From Pacificimonas sp963710205 (GTDB lineage Bacteria; Pseudomonadota; Alphaproteobacteria; Sphingomonadales; Sphingomonadaceae), in contig CAVPZG010000003.1 in assembly GCA_963710205.1 (NCBI GenBank), positions 1 through 58,469 of the forward strand: DNA of 58,469 bases. The letters are read 5' to 3'. A program made the position numbers and the translations under genes. How positions within the stretch are numbered: position 1 is the stretch's first letter; each line of letters opens with the position of its first letter. Of the stretch, positions 42,705 to 51,425 are shown in pieces. The notes beneath the pieces are model-generated. The model did not search any database. It saw only the letters and a program-made list of their open reading frames with translations, and was not told the DNA's origin.

Positions 42705-43946
42705 ATGGCCCGTCTCGACACCCAGCAAAAGCTTGCGATCCTTGCGGACGCGGCGAAATATGATGCGTCCTGCGCGTCTTCGGGTACGTCGAAACGCAAC
42801 AGCGTGGGCGGCAAGGGCATCGGGTCCACGGAGGGCATGGGCATCTGCCATGCCTATGCACCCGATGGGCGCTGCATATCGCTTCTGAAAATCCTGCTTA
42901 CCAACAGCTGCATTTTCGACTGCCACTATTGCATCAACCGCAAATCCTCGAATGTGCGGCGTGCGCGGTTCACGCCTGAAGAGGTCGTGCAGCTGACGCT
43001 GAATTTCTACAAGCGCAATTACATCGAGGGCCTGTTCCTGTCCTCGGGCATCATCCGGTCGTCCAATTACACCATGGAGCAGCTGGTGGAGGTCGCGCGG
43101 CAGCTGCGCGAAGTGCATGATTTTCGCGGTTACATCCATTTGAAGACGATCCCCGACGCGGACGAGGAACTGCTGCGGCAGGCCGGGCTGTTCGCGGACC
43201 GGGTATCGATCAATGTCGAACTGCCCACGACATCCGGCCTGAAGCGGCTGGCGCCCGAAAAGAGCGAGGCGCGGATCGAGGGCGCGATGGGCGGCATGAA
43301 GACGGCCATCCTTGACGGCCAGGATGCGAAGAAACGCTACAGGCACGCGCCCAAATATGCGCCTGCGGGGCAGTCGACGCAGATGATCGTCGGCGCGGAC
43401 GCGGCCAATGATGGCGACATCATCCTGAAGGCGTCGAGCCTCTATGGCCGGTTTCAGATGCGCCGCGTCTATTACAGCGCGTTCAGTCCCATTCCCGACG
43501 CGAGCGCCGTGCTGCCGCTGAAATCGCCACCGCTGATGCGCGAACACAGGCTTTATCAATCGGACTGGCTGATGCGCTTTTACGGCTTCCAGCCAAAGGA
43601 GGTCATTGCCGCGTCCGACGATGGCATGCTGCCGCTCGACATCGACCCGAAACTGGCCTGGGCGCTGAAATTCCGCGAGAATTTCCCCGTCGATGTGAAC
43701 CGCGCGCCAAGGGAGATGCTGCTGCGCGTGCCGGGGCTGGGGACGAAGGCGGTGGGGGCGATCCTGTCCTCGCGGCGGTATCGCAATCTGCGGCTGGACG
43801 ATCTGGGGCGGCTGACGCAGTCGGTGCGGAAAATCCGCCCCTTCATCGTCTGCGCCGACTGGCGACCGACCGCGCTGACCGATGTGGCGGACCTGAAAAG
43901 CCTGATCGTGCCCAGGAAGGAACAGCTCGAACTGTTCGCGGCCTGA
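42705..43946 (+). CDS. Putative DNA modification/repair radical SAM protein
   Basis: 413 residues. The radical SAM cluster motif CIFDCHYC (Cys69, Cys73, Cys76) is present. A C-terminal helix-hairpin-helix (NRAPREMLLRVPGLGTKAV, about 332-350) suggests DNA binding. This matches the TIGR03916 family, which occurs with UDG-fold and DUF4130 proteins; its reaction is unknown. A LexA-type box ends 2 bp before the ATG. The UdgX gene lies 0.5 kb downstream, past DUF805 and a terminator. Confidence 0.92.
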   Translation: MARLDTQQKLAILADAAKYDASCASSGTSKRNSVGGKGIGSTEGMGICHAYAPDGRCISLLKILLTNSCIFDCHYCINRKSSNVRRARFTPEEVVQLTLNFYKRNYIEGLFLSSGIIRSSNYTMEQLVEVARQLREVHDFRGYIHLKTIPDADEELLRQAGLFADRVSINVELPTTSGLKRLAPEKSEARIEGAMGGMKTAILDGQDAKKRYRHAPKYAPAGQSTQMIVGADAANDGDIILKASSLYGRFQMRRVYYSAFSPIPDASAVLPLKSPPLMREHRLYQSDWLMRFYGFQPKEVIAASDDGMLPLDIDPKLAWALKFRENFPVDVNRAPREMLLRVPGLGTKAVGAILSSRRYRNLRLDDLGRLTQSVRKIRPFIVCADWRPTALTDVADLKSLIVPRKEQLELFAA

Positions 43947-44010
43947 TCGGGGTTGATTTTCCGGTCCGATTCGGCAGGTTCGCGCGCGATCAAAAAACGG
44001 GGGAAACACC

Positions 44011-44424
44011 ATGGAATATATGTTGATGCCGCTGAAGCGCTATGCCGATTTCAGCGGGCGCTCGCGGCGCAAGGAATATTGGATGTTCTCGCTGTTCCTG
44101 ATTCTGGTATCGATCGTGCTGTTCGGCATATTGTTCGCTGTTGGCGGGCTGGACGCTGGCGGATCGGGCCTGGTCGGCAGCACATTTCTCGTGGTCTTCG
44201 GCCTGTTCTTCCTCGCCGTCTTGATCCCTTCCATCGCCGTGCAGGTGCGGCGCTTTCATGATCAGGACAAGTCCGGCTGGTTCGTGCTCCTGGGGCTTAT
44301 CCCCTATGTGGGCGGGTTCATCGTGTTCGTGTTCATGTGCCTGGACGGCACGCACGGACCCAACCGCTTCGGTCCCGACCCCAAGGGCCGCGGTGGTTCC
44401 GATCTGGAAGAGACCTTCCGCTAG
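44011..44424 (+). CDS. DUF805 family membrane protein
   Basis: 137 residues with four hydrophobic segments and the DUF805 signatures YADFSGRSRRKEYW near the N-terminus and RRFHDQDKSGW at about 75-85. It is a small inner-membrane protein of unknown function. GGGGGAAA precedes the start. It sits between the radical SAM gene and the UdgX gene and is followed by a strong terminator, so it is probably an independent insertion in the repair locus. Confidence 0.88.
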   Translation: MEYMLMPLKRYADFSGRSRRKEYWMFSLFLILVSIVLFGILFAVGGLDAGGSGLVGSTFLVVFGLFFLAVLIPSIAVQVRRFHDQDKSGWFVLLGLIPYVGGFIVFVFMCLDGTHGPNRFGPDPKGRGGSDLEETFR

Positions 44425-44436
44425 AGTGACCATCTG

Positions 44437-44468
44437 GCGCGGGAACGTGATGGCGTTCCCGCGCTTTT
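44437..44468 (+). terminator. Rho-independent terminator after DUF805, just before the udgX start
   Basis: Perfect 11-bp stem (arms 44437-44447 and 44454-44464, 6-nt loop) followed by TTTT. It ends 8 nt before the udgX ATG at 44476, so the next gene either uses a start within the terminator region or is expressed by read-through. Confidence 0.85.
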
Positions 44469-44475
44469 CCCTTTC

Positions 44476-45888
44476 ATGCGCTGCGTAACGCTTGAACATG
44501 AAGAGGATTTCGCCGGCTGGCGCGATGCGGCCCGCGCGCTGGCGCTGGCGGGGGTCGATCCCAGCGATATCAACTGGCAGGTCGGCGACACACCGCAGGA
44601 CCTGTTCGGTGACGAGGCGGTGCTGGATGCGCCCGCCGATATGACGCTGACTGTGCCGAAGCCGTTTATCGAGCTGGCGCGCAGCGTGATCTGCCACAGT
44701 GACCCCGAACGCTTCGCGCTTCTCTATGCGATGTTGCTGAAATTGCAGACTGAGCGCGGGGCAATGCGGGACCGCGCCGATCCGCTGCTGAAACGGCTGG
44801 AAGTGCTGCGCAAATCCGTCGGGCGTGACATCCACAAGATGCGGGCCTTCGTGCGGTTTCGGGAAATGGACGAGGATGGCACGTCCAGGGGAGAGGGGCG
44901 CTTCGTCGCCTGGTTCGAGCCGGAACATCATATCGTCCGCACCAACGCGCCGTTTTTCCAGCGGCGCTTCGCCAATATGAACTGGTCGATCCTGACGCCG
45001 GAACTTTGCGCGCACTGGGATGGAAAGGCGCTGAGCTTTACGCCGGGAGCCACAAAGGCCGACGCGCCGGACGGCGACCCGGTCGAGGAGACGTGGAAGA
45101 CCTATTATGCCAGCATCTTCAACCCGGCGCGGGTGAAGGTGAAGGCCATGACATCGGAAATGCCCAGGAAATACTGGAAGAACATGCCGGAAAGCGCGCT
45201 CATACCCGATTTGATCGCGGGCGCACGGGCGCGGGAGACGGCGATGGTGGCGACGGCGCGAACGGGCGTGGCGAAGGCGGGCGACAACCGCGCGAGATCG
45301 CTGGCCGCGCTGCGCGAGGAGGCGGAAGGCTGCCGCCGCTGCGACTTGTGGAAACCGGCAACGCAGATGGTCTTTGGCGAAGGGCCTGTGGACGCAGCGC
45401 TGATGTTCATCGGTGAACAGCCTGGCGATCAGGAGGATCTGGCGGGGCGACCCTTTGTGGGGCCGGCGGGACAACTGTTCGACCGGGCGCTGAATGAGGC
45501 GGGAATCGAGCGCAGTGCCGCCTATGTCACCAACGCGGTAAAGCATTTCAAATATGAACAGCGCGGCAAACGGCGCATCCACCAGTCGCCGAAGGTGGGC
45601 GAGATCAGCGCCTGCACCTGGTGGCTGGATCAGGAGCGTGACCTGGTGCAGCCGAAGGTCACCGTCGCCCTCGGCGGAAGCGCCGCGCGGGCAATGCTGG
45701 GGAGGACTGTAACCATCACCAGGGCGCGCGGGCAGGCGCTGGAGCTGCCCGACGGCTCCGAAGGCTGGGTAACGGTGCACCCTTCCTATCTTTTGCGGAT
45801 TCCCGACAAGGCGAAGGCGGACGAGGAATATGCGCGGTTTTGCGAGGATTTGCGGACTGTGAAGGCGCGCATGGCGGTGCTGGCCTAG
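44476..45888 (+). CDS. DUF4130-UdgX fusion: uracil-DNA glycosylase superfamily protein
   Basis: 470 residues. The N-terminal half (about 1-250) is DUF4130 (TIGR03915 type). The C-terminal half is UdgX-like: CRRC (286, 289), the active-site loop GEQPGDQED (313-321) and the KRRIH loop with His369, the position that becomes covalently attached to the uracil site in Mycobacterium UdgX. The cluster-binding Cys pair is present. The stop overlaps the convergent PfpI gene by 4 bp. Confidence 0.92.
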   Translation: MRCVTLEHEEDFAGWRDAARALALAGVDPSDINWQVGDTPQDLFGDEAVLDAPADMTLTVPKPFIELARSVICHSDPERFALLYAMLLKLQTERGAMRDRADPLLKRLEVLRKSVGRDIHKMRAFVRFREMDEDGTSRGEGRFVAWFEPEHHIVRTNAPFFQRRFANMNWSILTPELCAHWDGKALSFTPGATKADAPDGDPVEETWKTYYASIFNPARVKVKAMTSEMPRKYWKNMPESALIPDLIAGARARETAMVATARTGVAKAGDNRARSLAALREEAEGCRRCDLWKPATQMVFGEGPVDAALMFIGEQPGDQEDLAGRPFVGPAGQLFDRALNEAGIERSAAYVTNAVKHFKYEQRGKRRIHQSPKVGEISACTWWLDQERDLVQPKVTVALGGSAARAMLGRTVTITRARGQALELPDGSEGWVTVHPSYLLRIPDKAKADEEYARFCEDLRTVKARMAVLA

Positions 45889-46595
45889 ACCCGGCTTCCC
45901 TCGGACGGCGGGGCAAAATCCTTTGCGATCGCCTCGATCTCCGCCAGCCGCTCCGCCTGCCCGCGTGCGTCCATCGCCGCCATCGTGCGCTTCACGATGT
46001 CCGGCCGCGCGGTTTCGGGCGTGCCGCCGCCCAGCGGGGCGGGATCATATTCCAGACCCAGCTGCACGCTCTCCGCCAGATCGCGGCCGTGCAGCTTTTC
46101 CAGAATGCGAAAGCCGAAATCGATGCCCGCCGTGACGCCGCCGCCCGTGATGAAGCGGCCATCCTCGACGACTCGTTCCGCCACGGGAATGGCGCCGAAC
46201 AGGCCCAGTTGATCGCGCCATGCCCAGTGACAGGCGGCGCGCCTTCCTGTCAGCAGCCCCGCCGCCGCCAGAATCAGCGAGCCGGTACAGACGCTGGTGA
46301 CATATCGCGCGGTCTTCGCCTGCGCGCGCAGCCAGTCCAGCACCGTTTCGTCGCGCATCATCGCCGCGCAGCCATAGCCGCCCGGGACACAGATCATGTC
46401 GAGGTCCGGACAATCGGCGAATGTCGCTGTCGGCGAAAAGCCGAGGCCGAGATCGTCGAAAACGGGGTCCATGTCCTTCCACACGAAATGCAGCTTCGCC
46501 CCCGGCATCCGCCCCAGCACCTGCACGGGACCGGTCATGTCGAGCTGGGTCATGTTGGGATAGGGGACAAAGCCGATATGGAAGGGATTGGTCAT
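45885..46595 (-). CDS. DJ-1/PfpI family protein (GlxA/isonitrile-hydratase-like)
   Basis: 236 residues from the ATG at 46595. The nucleophile elbow SVCTGSLILAAAGLL holds Cys103. GlxA/inhA-type stretches are LDMTGPVQVL and VPGGYGCAAM. There is no C-terminal AraC domain, so it is not a regulator of the GlxA type. The reaction is unproven. It follows the small membrane protein gene with a 1-bp gap. Confidence 0.88.
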   Translation of the reverse strand: MTNPFHIGFVPYPNMTQLDMTGPVQVLGRMPGAKLHFVWKDMDPVFDDLGLGFSPTATFADCPDLDMICVPGGYGCAAMMRDETVLDWLRAQAKTARYVTSVCTGSLILAAAGLLTGRRAACHWAWRDQLGLFGAIPVAERVVEDGRFITGGGVTAGIDFGFRILEKLHGRDLAESVQLGLEYDPAPLGGGTPETARPDIVKRTMAAMDARGQAERLAEIEAIAKDFAPPSEGSRV

Positions 46596-46596
46596 G

Positions 46597-46971
46597 TCAG
46601 TTCCTGTGCAACCAGAATATGGCGAGGCCCGCGGCAAGCATGATGATCGCCGCGGCATCGACGATTACAACACGTCGCAGCGCATCGTTGAAGCCATTTT
46701 CGGTAAGCGCGATCAGGATGAATCCGCCCATGCTGACAAATCCGGCAATCGCAGCGGCGAGGCGCAAGTCGGAACGGAAGGCGCCCGCTATCAGCAGTCC
46801 TCCGACGATAGCGAACATAAGCGCGCGGTGACGCATCAGCAGCCTGAGATCGGGACCGTCCAGAGTGACGTCATAAAGCGCCTGCAGGCGGTCGCCGGAC
46901 ACAATGCCAATCACCGGAAGCAGATTTATGAGACCCACGATGCAGAAGAGGGCGATACCGATTGTCCTCAA
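46597..46971 (-). CDS. Small four-helix membrane protein, unknown
   Basis: 124 residues from the TTG at 46971, preferred because GGAG is 7 nt upstream; the TTG at 46992 has no ribosome site. Four hydrophobic segments (about 3-23, 50-68, 76-92, 105-122). No family recognised. It is probably co-transcribed with the PfpI gene. A TTGAGT-N3-ACTCAA palindrome is just upstream. Confidence 0.7.
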   Translation of the reverse strand: MRTIGIALFCIVGLINLLPVIGIVSGDRLQALYDVTLDGPDLRLLMRHRALMFAIVGGLLIAGAFRSDLRLAAAIAGFVSMGGFILIALTENGFNDALRRVVIVDAAAIIMLAAGLAIFWLHRN

Positions 46972-46993
46972 CTCACGTCTCCACCAAGGCAAT

Positions 46994-47008
46994 TTGAGTA
47001 TAACTCAA
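46994..47008. promoter_or_regulatory. TTGAGT-N3-ACTCAA palindrome
   Basis: A perfect 6-bp inverted repeat with a 3-bp spacer about 22 bp upstream of the membrane-protein start and 30 bp from the GH84 stop. It looks like an operator half-site pair for an unknown regulator. Confidence 0.4.
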
Positions 47009-47038
47009 CTTGGCGATGCCGGCAATCCCCGCTTCCAG

Positions 47039-48091
47039 CTATTGCGTCTGAACCTCTTCGGCGCTGGTTTCATAATCGCCGGACAGGAATCGCAGGACTT
47101 CGCGTGCGGCGGGGTGGTCGAAGGCCGCGTATTTCGCGGTCAGACGCCCGGTGTTGAGCCGTGCGCGGCCCGCGTCCTGCAGCGTCAGCAGGTCGGCCAT
47201 CAGCGCATCGGCCAGATCGCCCGGAAACAGCGCCCGCGCCGCCTGCGCCGTCGCGCGCGAATAATCATAATCCGCGTTCTCGGCATAGGCCCGCGATAGC
47301 GTCAGCGCCGGAATCATGGTCAGATGCGGCTGCAGCGCCGGATTGACATAGTGCGCGCCGACATGCGCTTCGATCGCGCCGCGCCCGGTGAAGCCGCGCA
47401 GGTGCAGATGGCCGCACATGCGCGGGCCGTCGTTGACGGGATAATTGTCCCAGAGGACGGGCTTCCGGCCCAACGTGCCCGCGATGCGCCGCAAGTGGCC
47501 CGGCGACAGTTCGCGGCTGCACACCTCCGGCCCGGTCCAGAAAATGTCGACGTCGGGCGGCAGGAGCCTGCCAAGGTCTTCCAGATACCCGTCGGGGCGC
47601 TGACCGAACACCCGGTCCAGCACGCGGTCGTCGCTATAATAGCTGGGACACATGGTCAGGTTCAGGCCGGATGCGGCGCGCGCTTCCGCAATGATGTCCG
47701 CCTGCACCGCAGCCAGATCGGGTACGTCGCCCTTCATGTCGTCGAACAGGATGGCAAGATCGGTCAGGCCGAGACCGCACAGTTGCTCGATGCGCTCACG
47801 CAGCCGTGCGCGTCCGCTCGCGGTCCAGTTCAGATGCAGTTCGAACGGGCTGAGCCCGACGCCGCAGCGCACGTTCGCAGCGCGGCAGCCAGCGGCGAAG
47901 CGGGCAAGTTCCGCCGCCTCTTCGGGCGGATGGGGCTCGGCCCAGCGGCGGCGAAGATGCGCGTCGCCCTTTGGCGCATAAAGGAACCGGGAATAGCCGT
48001 GCGCGGACAGCGCCCGCATGACATGCATACGGTCCGGCCACGACCAGACCGGTCCGAAATAGCCTTCGATGATGCCAAGCGGAGGGGCCAT
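47039..48091 (-). CDS. GH84-family beta-N-acetylglucosaminidase, catalytic domain only
   Basis: 350 residues from the ATG at 48091 (GGAG 5 nt upstream). It matches the O-GlcNAcase/NagJ fold: GIIEGYFGPVWSWPDR at the N-terminus, RFLYAPKGDAHLRR and the catalytic pair Asp117-Asp118 in FDDMKGD. There is no signal peptide and no carbohydrate-binding extension, so it is expected to be cytoplasmic, unlike typical secreted bacterial members. The substrate could be a GlcNAc-modified protein or a glycan. Confidence 0.88.
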   Translation of the reverse strand: MAPPLGIIEGYFGPVWSWPDRMHVMRALSAHGYSRFLYAPKGDAHLRRRWAEPHPPEEAAELARFAAGCRAANVRCGVGLSPFELHLNWTASGRARLRERIEQLCGLGLTDLAILFDDMKGDVPDLAAVQADIIAEARAASGLNLTMCPSYYSDDRVLDRVFGQRPDGYLEDLGRLLPPDVDIFWTGPEVCSRELSPGHLRRIAGTLGRKPVLWDNYPVNDGPRMCGHLHLRGFTGRGAIEAHVGAHYVNPALQPHLTMIPALTLSRAYAENADYDYSRATAQAARALFPGDLADALMADLLTLQDAGRARLNTGRLTAKYAAFDHPAAREVLRFLSGDYETSAEEVQTQ

Positions 48092-48254
48092 GCCCGCTCC
48101 GCTAGCACCGTGCCCGCGCCGGGAACAGTCAGACTGTGGCGGTAATGTCCGGCAACGGCGGTGCTGGCCCGGCGCGCCGCAGCCATGGGGACGGGTTCGC
48201 AATTGCGGTTATCGGCTCTCGACCAATGTTTTCCAGTCGCCTATCTGCGGAAGC

Positions 48255-48963
48255 ATGAAGCGTTTCTCATTTCGCATTGATCGCCTGCCTCGCGTTTCCC
48301 GTTGCCGCGCAGGAGGCTGCCGAAGTCCCCGGCGACCCGCAGTCCTGGTTCACGGAGCGCGCGGCGGAAGCGGCGGCGCTCGCGCCTGACCTGTCGGCGC
48401 TGCAATCGGAAGCGCTCCTTCGCGCACAATGGTCGGTGACGACGCGGGAATGCCCGGCCAGCGTGTCGGCCATGCGGCTTTACGGGCTGCAACCCGCAAC
48501 CGCCGACCGGCTTGTGACCGCAGGTATTCTGGACGACGCCTTTGCGGGGGCGTGGACATTCTACGGCGAGACCGACTGTCCGAATGCCAGGATCCTGCGT
48601 TTCATGTACGTGCTGGAAAAATCCGGCGAGCATATCATGCTGGTGGTCAATCGCGGCAACACGATCACGACACCCAGCATGATGCGGGAGACGAGCGCCG
48701 AGGTGGGCGCGGACGTCTATGCGATGGCAAAGGCGCGCCAGCCGGGCTGCGACATCGAATCCGTCCGCATGAACGGCGCCCGTGTGGAGGCGACCGACCG
48801 CGCGCTCGGCCCGATGGTGGCCGGGACACGCTTCACTGGCGGCTGGTCGGAGATCTGGAGCTTCCGCGCCTGCCAGCAGGATGTTGAGGCAAGGGTGCGC
48901 TTCGACACGGACGGCAAGGGCGGCACCACCGCGCGCGTGATGGGGATGGAGGTCGTCGGCTGA
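48255..48963 (+). CDS. Unknown secreted protein; possible frameshift at the start
   Basis: The long frame opens at 48277 (TTG) with only a partial signal sequence (LIACLAFPVAAQ). The ATG at 48255 encodes MKRFSFR in another frame; deleting one base after it gives a normal signal peptide joined to the frame (total 709 bases, one more than a multiple of three). The mature protein (about 210 residues) has five Cys and no recognised domain. It diverges from the GH84 gene. Confidence 0.65.
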
Positions 48964-49062
48964 CGGCGGGGCGTCGGCCCTTCACCAAAATTTAAACCCC
49001 GGGCGGCGATGGTTGCGCGGCGGCCGATCCTGCGGACGCAGGTCAGCCGCGAAAGTATCGAT

Positions 49063-51393
49063 ATGTCAGTGCCCAGCGCCTTCGAACAGCTTCAGCTGGA
49101 ACTCATCAACAGGTTCCGGCGTGATCCCGCGGGCGAATATGACCGACTGGTCGGCGGCGACATTGCGGCCAATGTGGCCAGTGCCGTCTCCTTTTTCGGC
49201 GTCAACCTTGCCGCGCTGGAGGCGCAGCTGTCCGCGCTCTCCGCCGCGCCTGCGCTGGCATGGAATGCGCAGCTGGCAAATGCCGCCGCCGCGCACTCGC
49301 AGGTCATGATCGACACCGACAGCCAGACCCACCAGGCCCCTGGCGAGCCGGGCCTTGGCGAGCGCCTGCGGGCCGCGGGCTATGATTTTTCACGCGCCGG
49401 CGAGAATGTCTATGCGTTCACGGATGACGCCTTTCAGGGCCATGCCGGTTTCATCATCGACTGGGGCTATGACCGGCCGCAGGGCGGATCGACCGCCGAT
49501 GATTTCGAGGCGGACGGAGTCACGCTCAGGTCCGACTGGCGTGATATCGGCGACGGCATCCAGGACCCCGCGGGCCACCGGAACAGCCTGATCGACGCGG
49601 CCTTCACGGAAATCGGCATCAGTGCGATCGCGGAATCGAACAGTGCCACCAGCGTCGGCCCCTGGGTCGTCACGCAGGATCTGGGCAGCCGCCGGGGCTA
49701 TGAGGCGCAATTTGTGGGTGTGGTGATCGACGATTTCGACGGCGATGGCTTTTATGACATCGGCGAAGGACTTGGCGGCGTGACGATTACCCTGACGAAC
49801 GTCGTCAGCCAGGACCGGTATACCACGAAAAGCTGGGCGTCGGGGGGCTGGCAGATTGCCGTGGCCGCGGGCACCTATGACATCCTGTTTGCGGGCGGCG
49901 ACCTTGCCGCCGCCATCAGCGTCCGGGCTGACATCGCCGCGTCGAATGTGAAGGTGGACGCCGTTCAGGGTCAGACCGCTGACAACGCCGCGCCCGTTCT
50001 CGACATCACCCCGCTGGGTGCCATAGCGGAAACCAGCGCTCCGGGTATGGCGGTCCTGCACCTCAGCGCGCGTGACGCGGACAATGATGCGTTTTCGTTC
50101 AGGCTTGCGGGAAGCAACGCCGCGCGGTTCACCATCGATGCCAATAACAGCGTCGTGCTTGCCAAAGGTGCGCATCTCGACTTCGAAACCGAGCCGTTCG
50201 TTGAACTGACGGTAGTCGTCACCGATGCGCGGGGCGCGAGCGCGCGCGAAGTGGTGACCTTTGCGGTCGCCGATGTCGAAAGCCCGCCCGCAACCGACGG
50301 TGACGACATGATCGAGGGCACGAATGGCGACGATGACATCGACGGCGGCGCCGGAAACGACATCGTCGCCGGCGGCCTCGGCACGGACAGCTACCATGTG
50401 GGGCTGGGCGACGATCAGGTTCGGGGAACGCTTGCTGACCTCAATGGCGACACCATCATCCAGTTCGCCGAGGGCGACAGCATTTTCGTGATCGGGCACA
50501 GCCTCGTGCGCGAGGGCATCCTGACCGTCGCCGAGGGGCAGGGCGGCATCGGTTTCGATACCAACGGCAATCGCCGCATCGATCCCGATACCGAACCCGC
50601 ATTGTTCTTCGCGGACAGCGATCTGGGGAACGGCGACGTCATCCTGTCGCTGCACGGCGGGGGCACCGACATTCGCTACGCCGATTTTCTGCCTTCGCTT
50701 GTGGACGGAGAGCGTGCCGCGCAGGATGACATCAACGGAATCGTGAACACGCTCTATCTGAACGGCGACAATGCCAGCCGTTTCCGCGTGACGTTGCAGG
50801 ACTCCGCCGCCGGTTATGACAACAGCCTCGGCGTTTACGAGGTTCGCGGCGACGGCAGCATCGCCGATGTGCGTTTCCTCTCCCTCGACGTGAAGGCGGA
50901 TGCGGGCGAAGCGCTGATCGTCACCGACGTCGACGCGGGCAGCACGCTCGGTTTCTTCCTCGTTCAGGACGGCGCGAACATCCTCCCCCAGAATATCTCG
51001 GCGACCGCGCTCGGCATCGCTGTGGTGGACGGCACGGCCATGTTGACGAGCGGCGGCGTCGCCGTTTCCGGGGCGACGATCTTCCTCAGCCACGATGCCG
51101 CGCTCAATGCCGATGGTCAGGTCCATGTCCTGTCCGGAGTCGACGACGCCGGCCTCGGCGCGCTCAGGATCGGTTTCGAGGACCTGATCCGCGGCGGCGC
51201 GGCCAGCGATGACGATTTTCAGGACGTCGTTTTTCAGGTCGAAGCGCAGCCGGTCGCTGCCGCCTCCGCCTTTGCGGACGCGCAGGCGGTCATGCCGGGG
51301 GACGTCCTGCCCTTTGCACGACATGCGCATCCCGCTGCTGCCGCTGGAGGTGCTCGCCTAGCGCACTTGCCCTCTTCTCCTCTCTCGATATGA
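49063..51393 (+). CDS. Secreted CAP-domain/RTX protein with cadherin-like and DUF4114-like regions
   Basis: 776 residues from the ATG at 49063 (MSVPSAFEQLQLELINRFRRDP); an ATG at 49009 gives an unconserved extension. There is no Sec signal. The CAP/SCP fold spans about 1-200 (ELINRFRRDPAGEYDRLV, HSQVMIDTD, AGENVYAF, GHRNSLID). Then an SdrB-like segment, a cadherin-like segment (DADNDAFSFRL, DFETEPFVELTV), RTX repeats (GGAGNDIVAGGLGTDSY) and a DUF4114-like part (PALFFADSDLGNGDVI). It is a likely type I secretion substrate. Confidence 0.88.
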   Translation: MSVPSAFEQLQLELINRFRRDPAGEYDRLVGGDIAANVASAVSFFGVNLAALEAQLSALSAAPALAWNAQLANAAAAHSQVMIDTDSQTHQAPGEPGLGERLRAAGYDFSRAGENVYAFTDDAFQGHAGFIIDWGYDRPQGGSTADDFEADGVTLRSDWRDIGDGIQDPAGHRNSLIDAAFTEIGISAIAESNSATSVGPWVVTQDLGSRRGYEAQFVGVVIDDFDGDGFYDIGEGLGGVTITLTNVVSQDRYTTKSWASGGWQIAVAAGTYDILFAGGDLAAAISVRADIAASNVKVDAVQGQTADNAAPVLDITPLGAIAETSAPGMAVLHLSARDADNDAFSFRLAGSNAARFTIDANNSVVLAKGAHLDFETEPFVELTVVVTDARGASAREVVTFAVADVESPPATDGDDMIEGTNGDDDIDGGAGNDIVAGGLGTDSYHVGLGDDQVRGTLADLNGDTIIQFAEGDSIFVIGHSLVREGILTVAEGQGGIGFDTNGNRRIDPDTEPALFFADSDLGNGDVILSLHGGGTDIRYADFLPSLVDGERAAQDDINGIVNTLYLNGDNASRFRVTLQDSAAGYDNSLGVYEVRGDGSIADVRFLSLDVKADAGEALIVTDVDAGSTLGFFLVQDGANILPQNISATALGIAVVDGTAMLTSGGVAVSGATIFLSHDAALNADGQVHVLSGVDDAGLGALRIGFEDLIRGGAASDDDFQDVVFQVEAQPVAAASAFADAQAVMPGDVLPFARHAHPAAAAGGARLAHLPSSPLSI

Positions 51394-51425
51394 CGGTTCG
51401 CAGATTGTGATGCGGGAGACGGAAT

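Noticed and set aside
44437..44464. GAAC...GTTC arrangement near udgX as a LexA box
   Set aside because: It is an inverted repeat inside a terminator stem, not a direct repeat with N7 spacing.
43990..45780. 596-residue minus-strand frame opposite udgX
   Set aside because: Compositional shadow; UdgX motifs are unambiguous on the plus strand.
49390..51330. 646-residue minus-strand frame opposite the CAP/RTX gene
   Set aside because: Antisense shadow; the plus-strand domains are clear.
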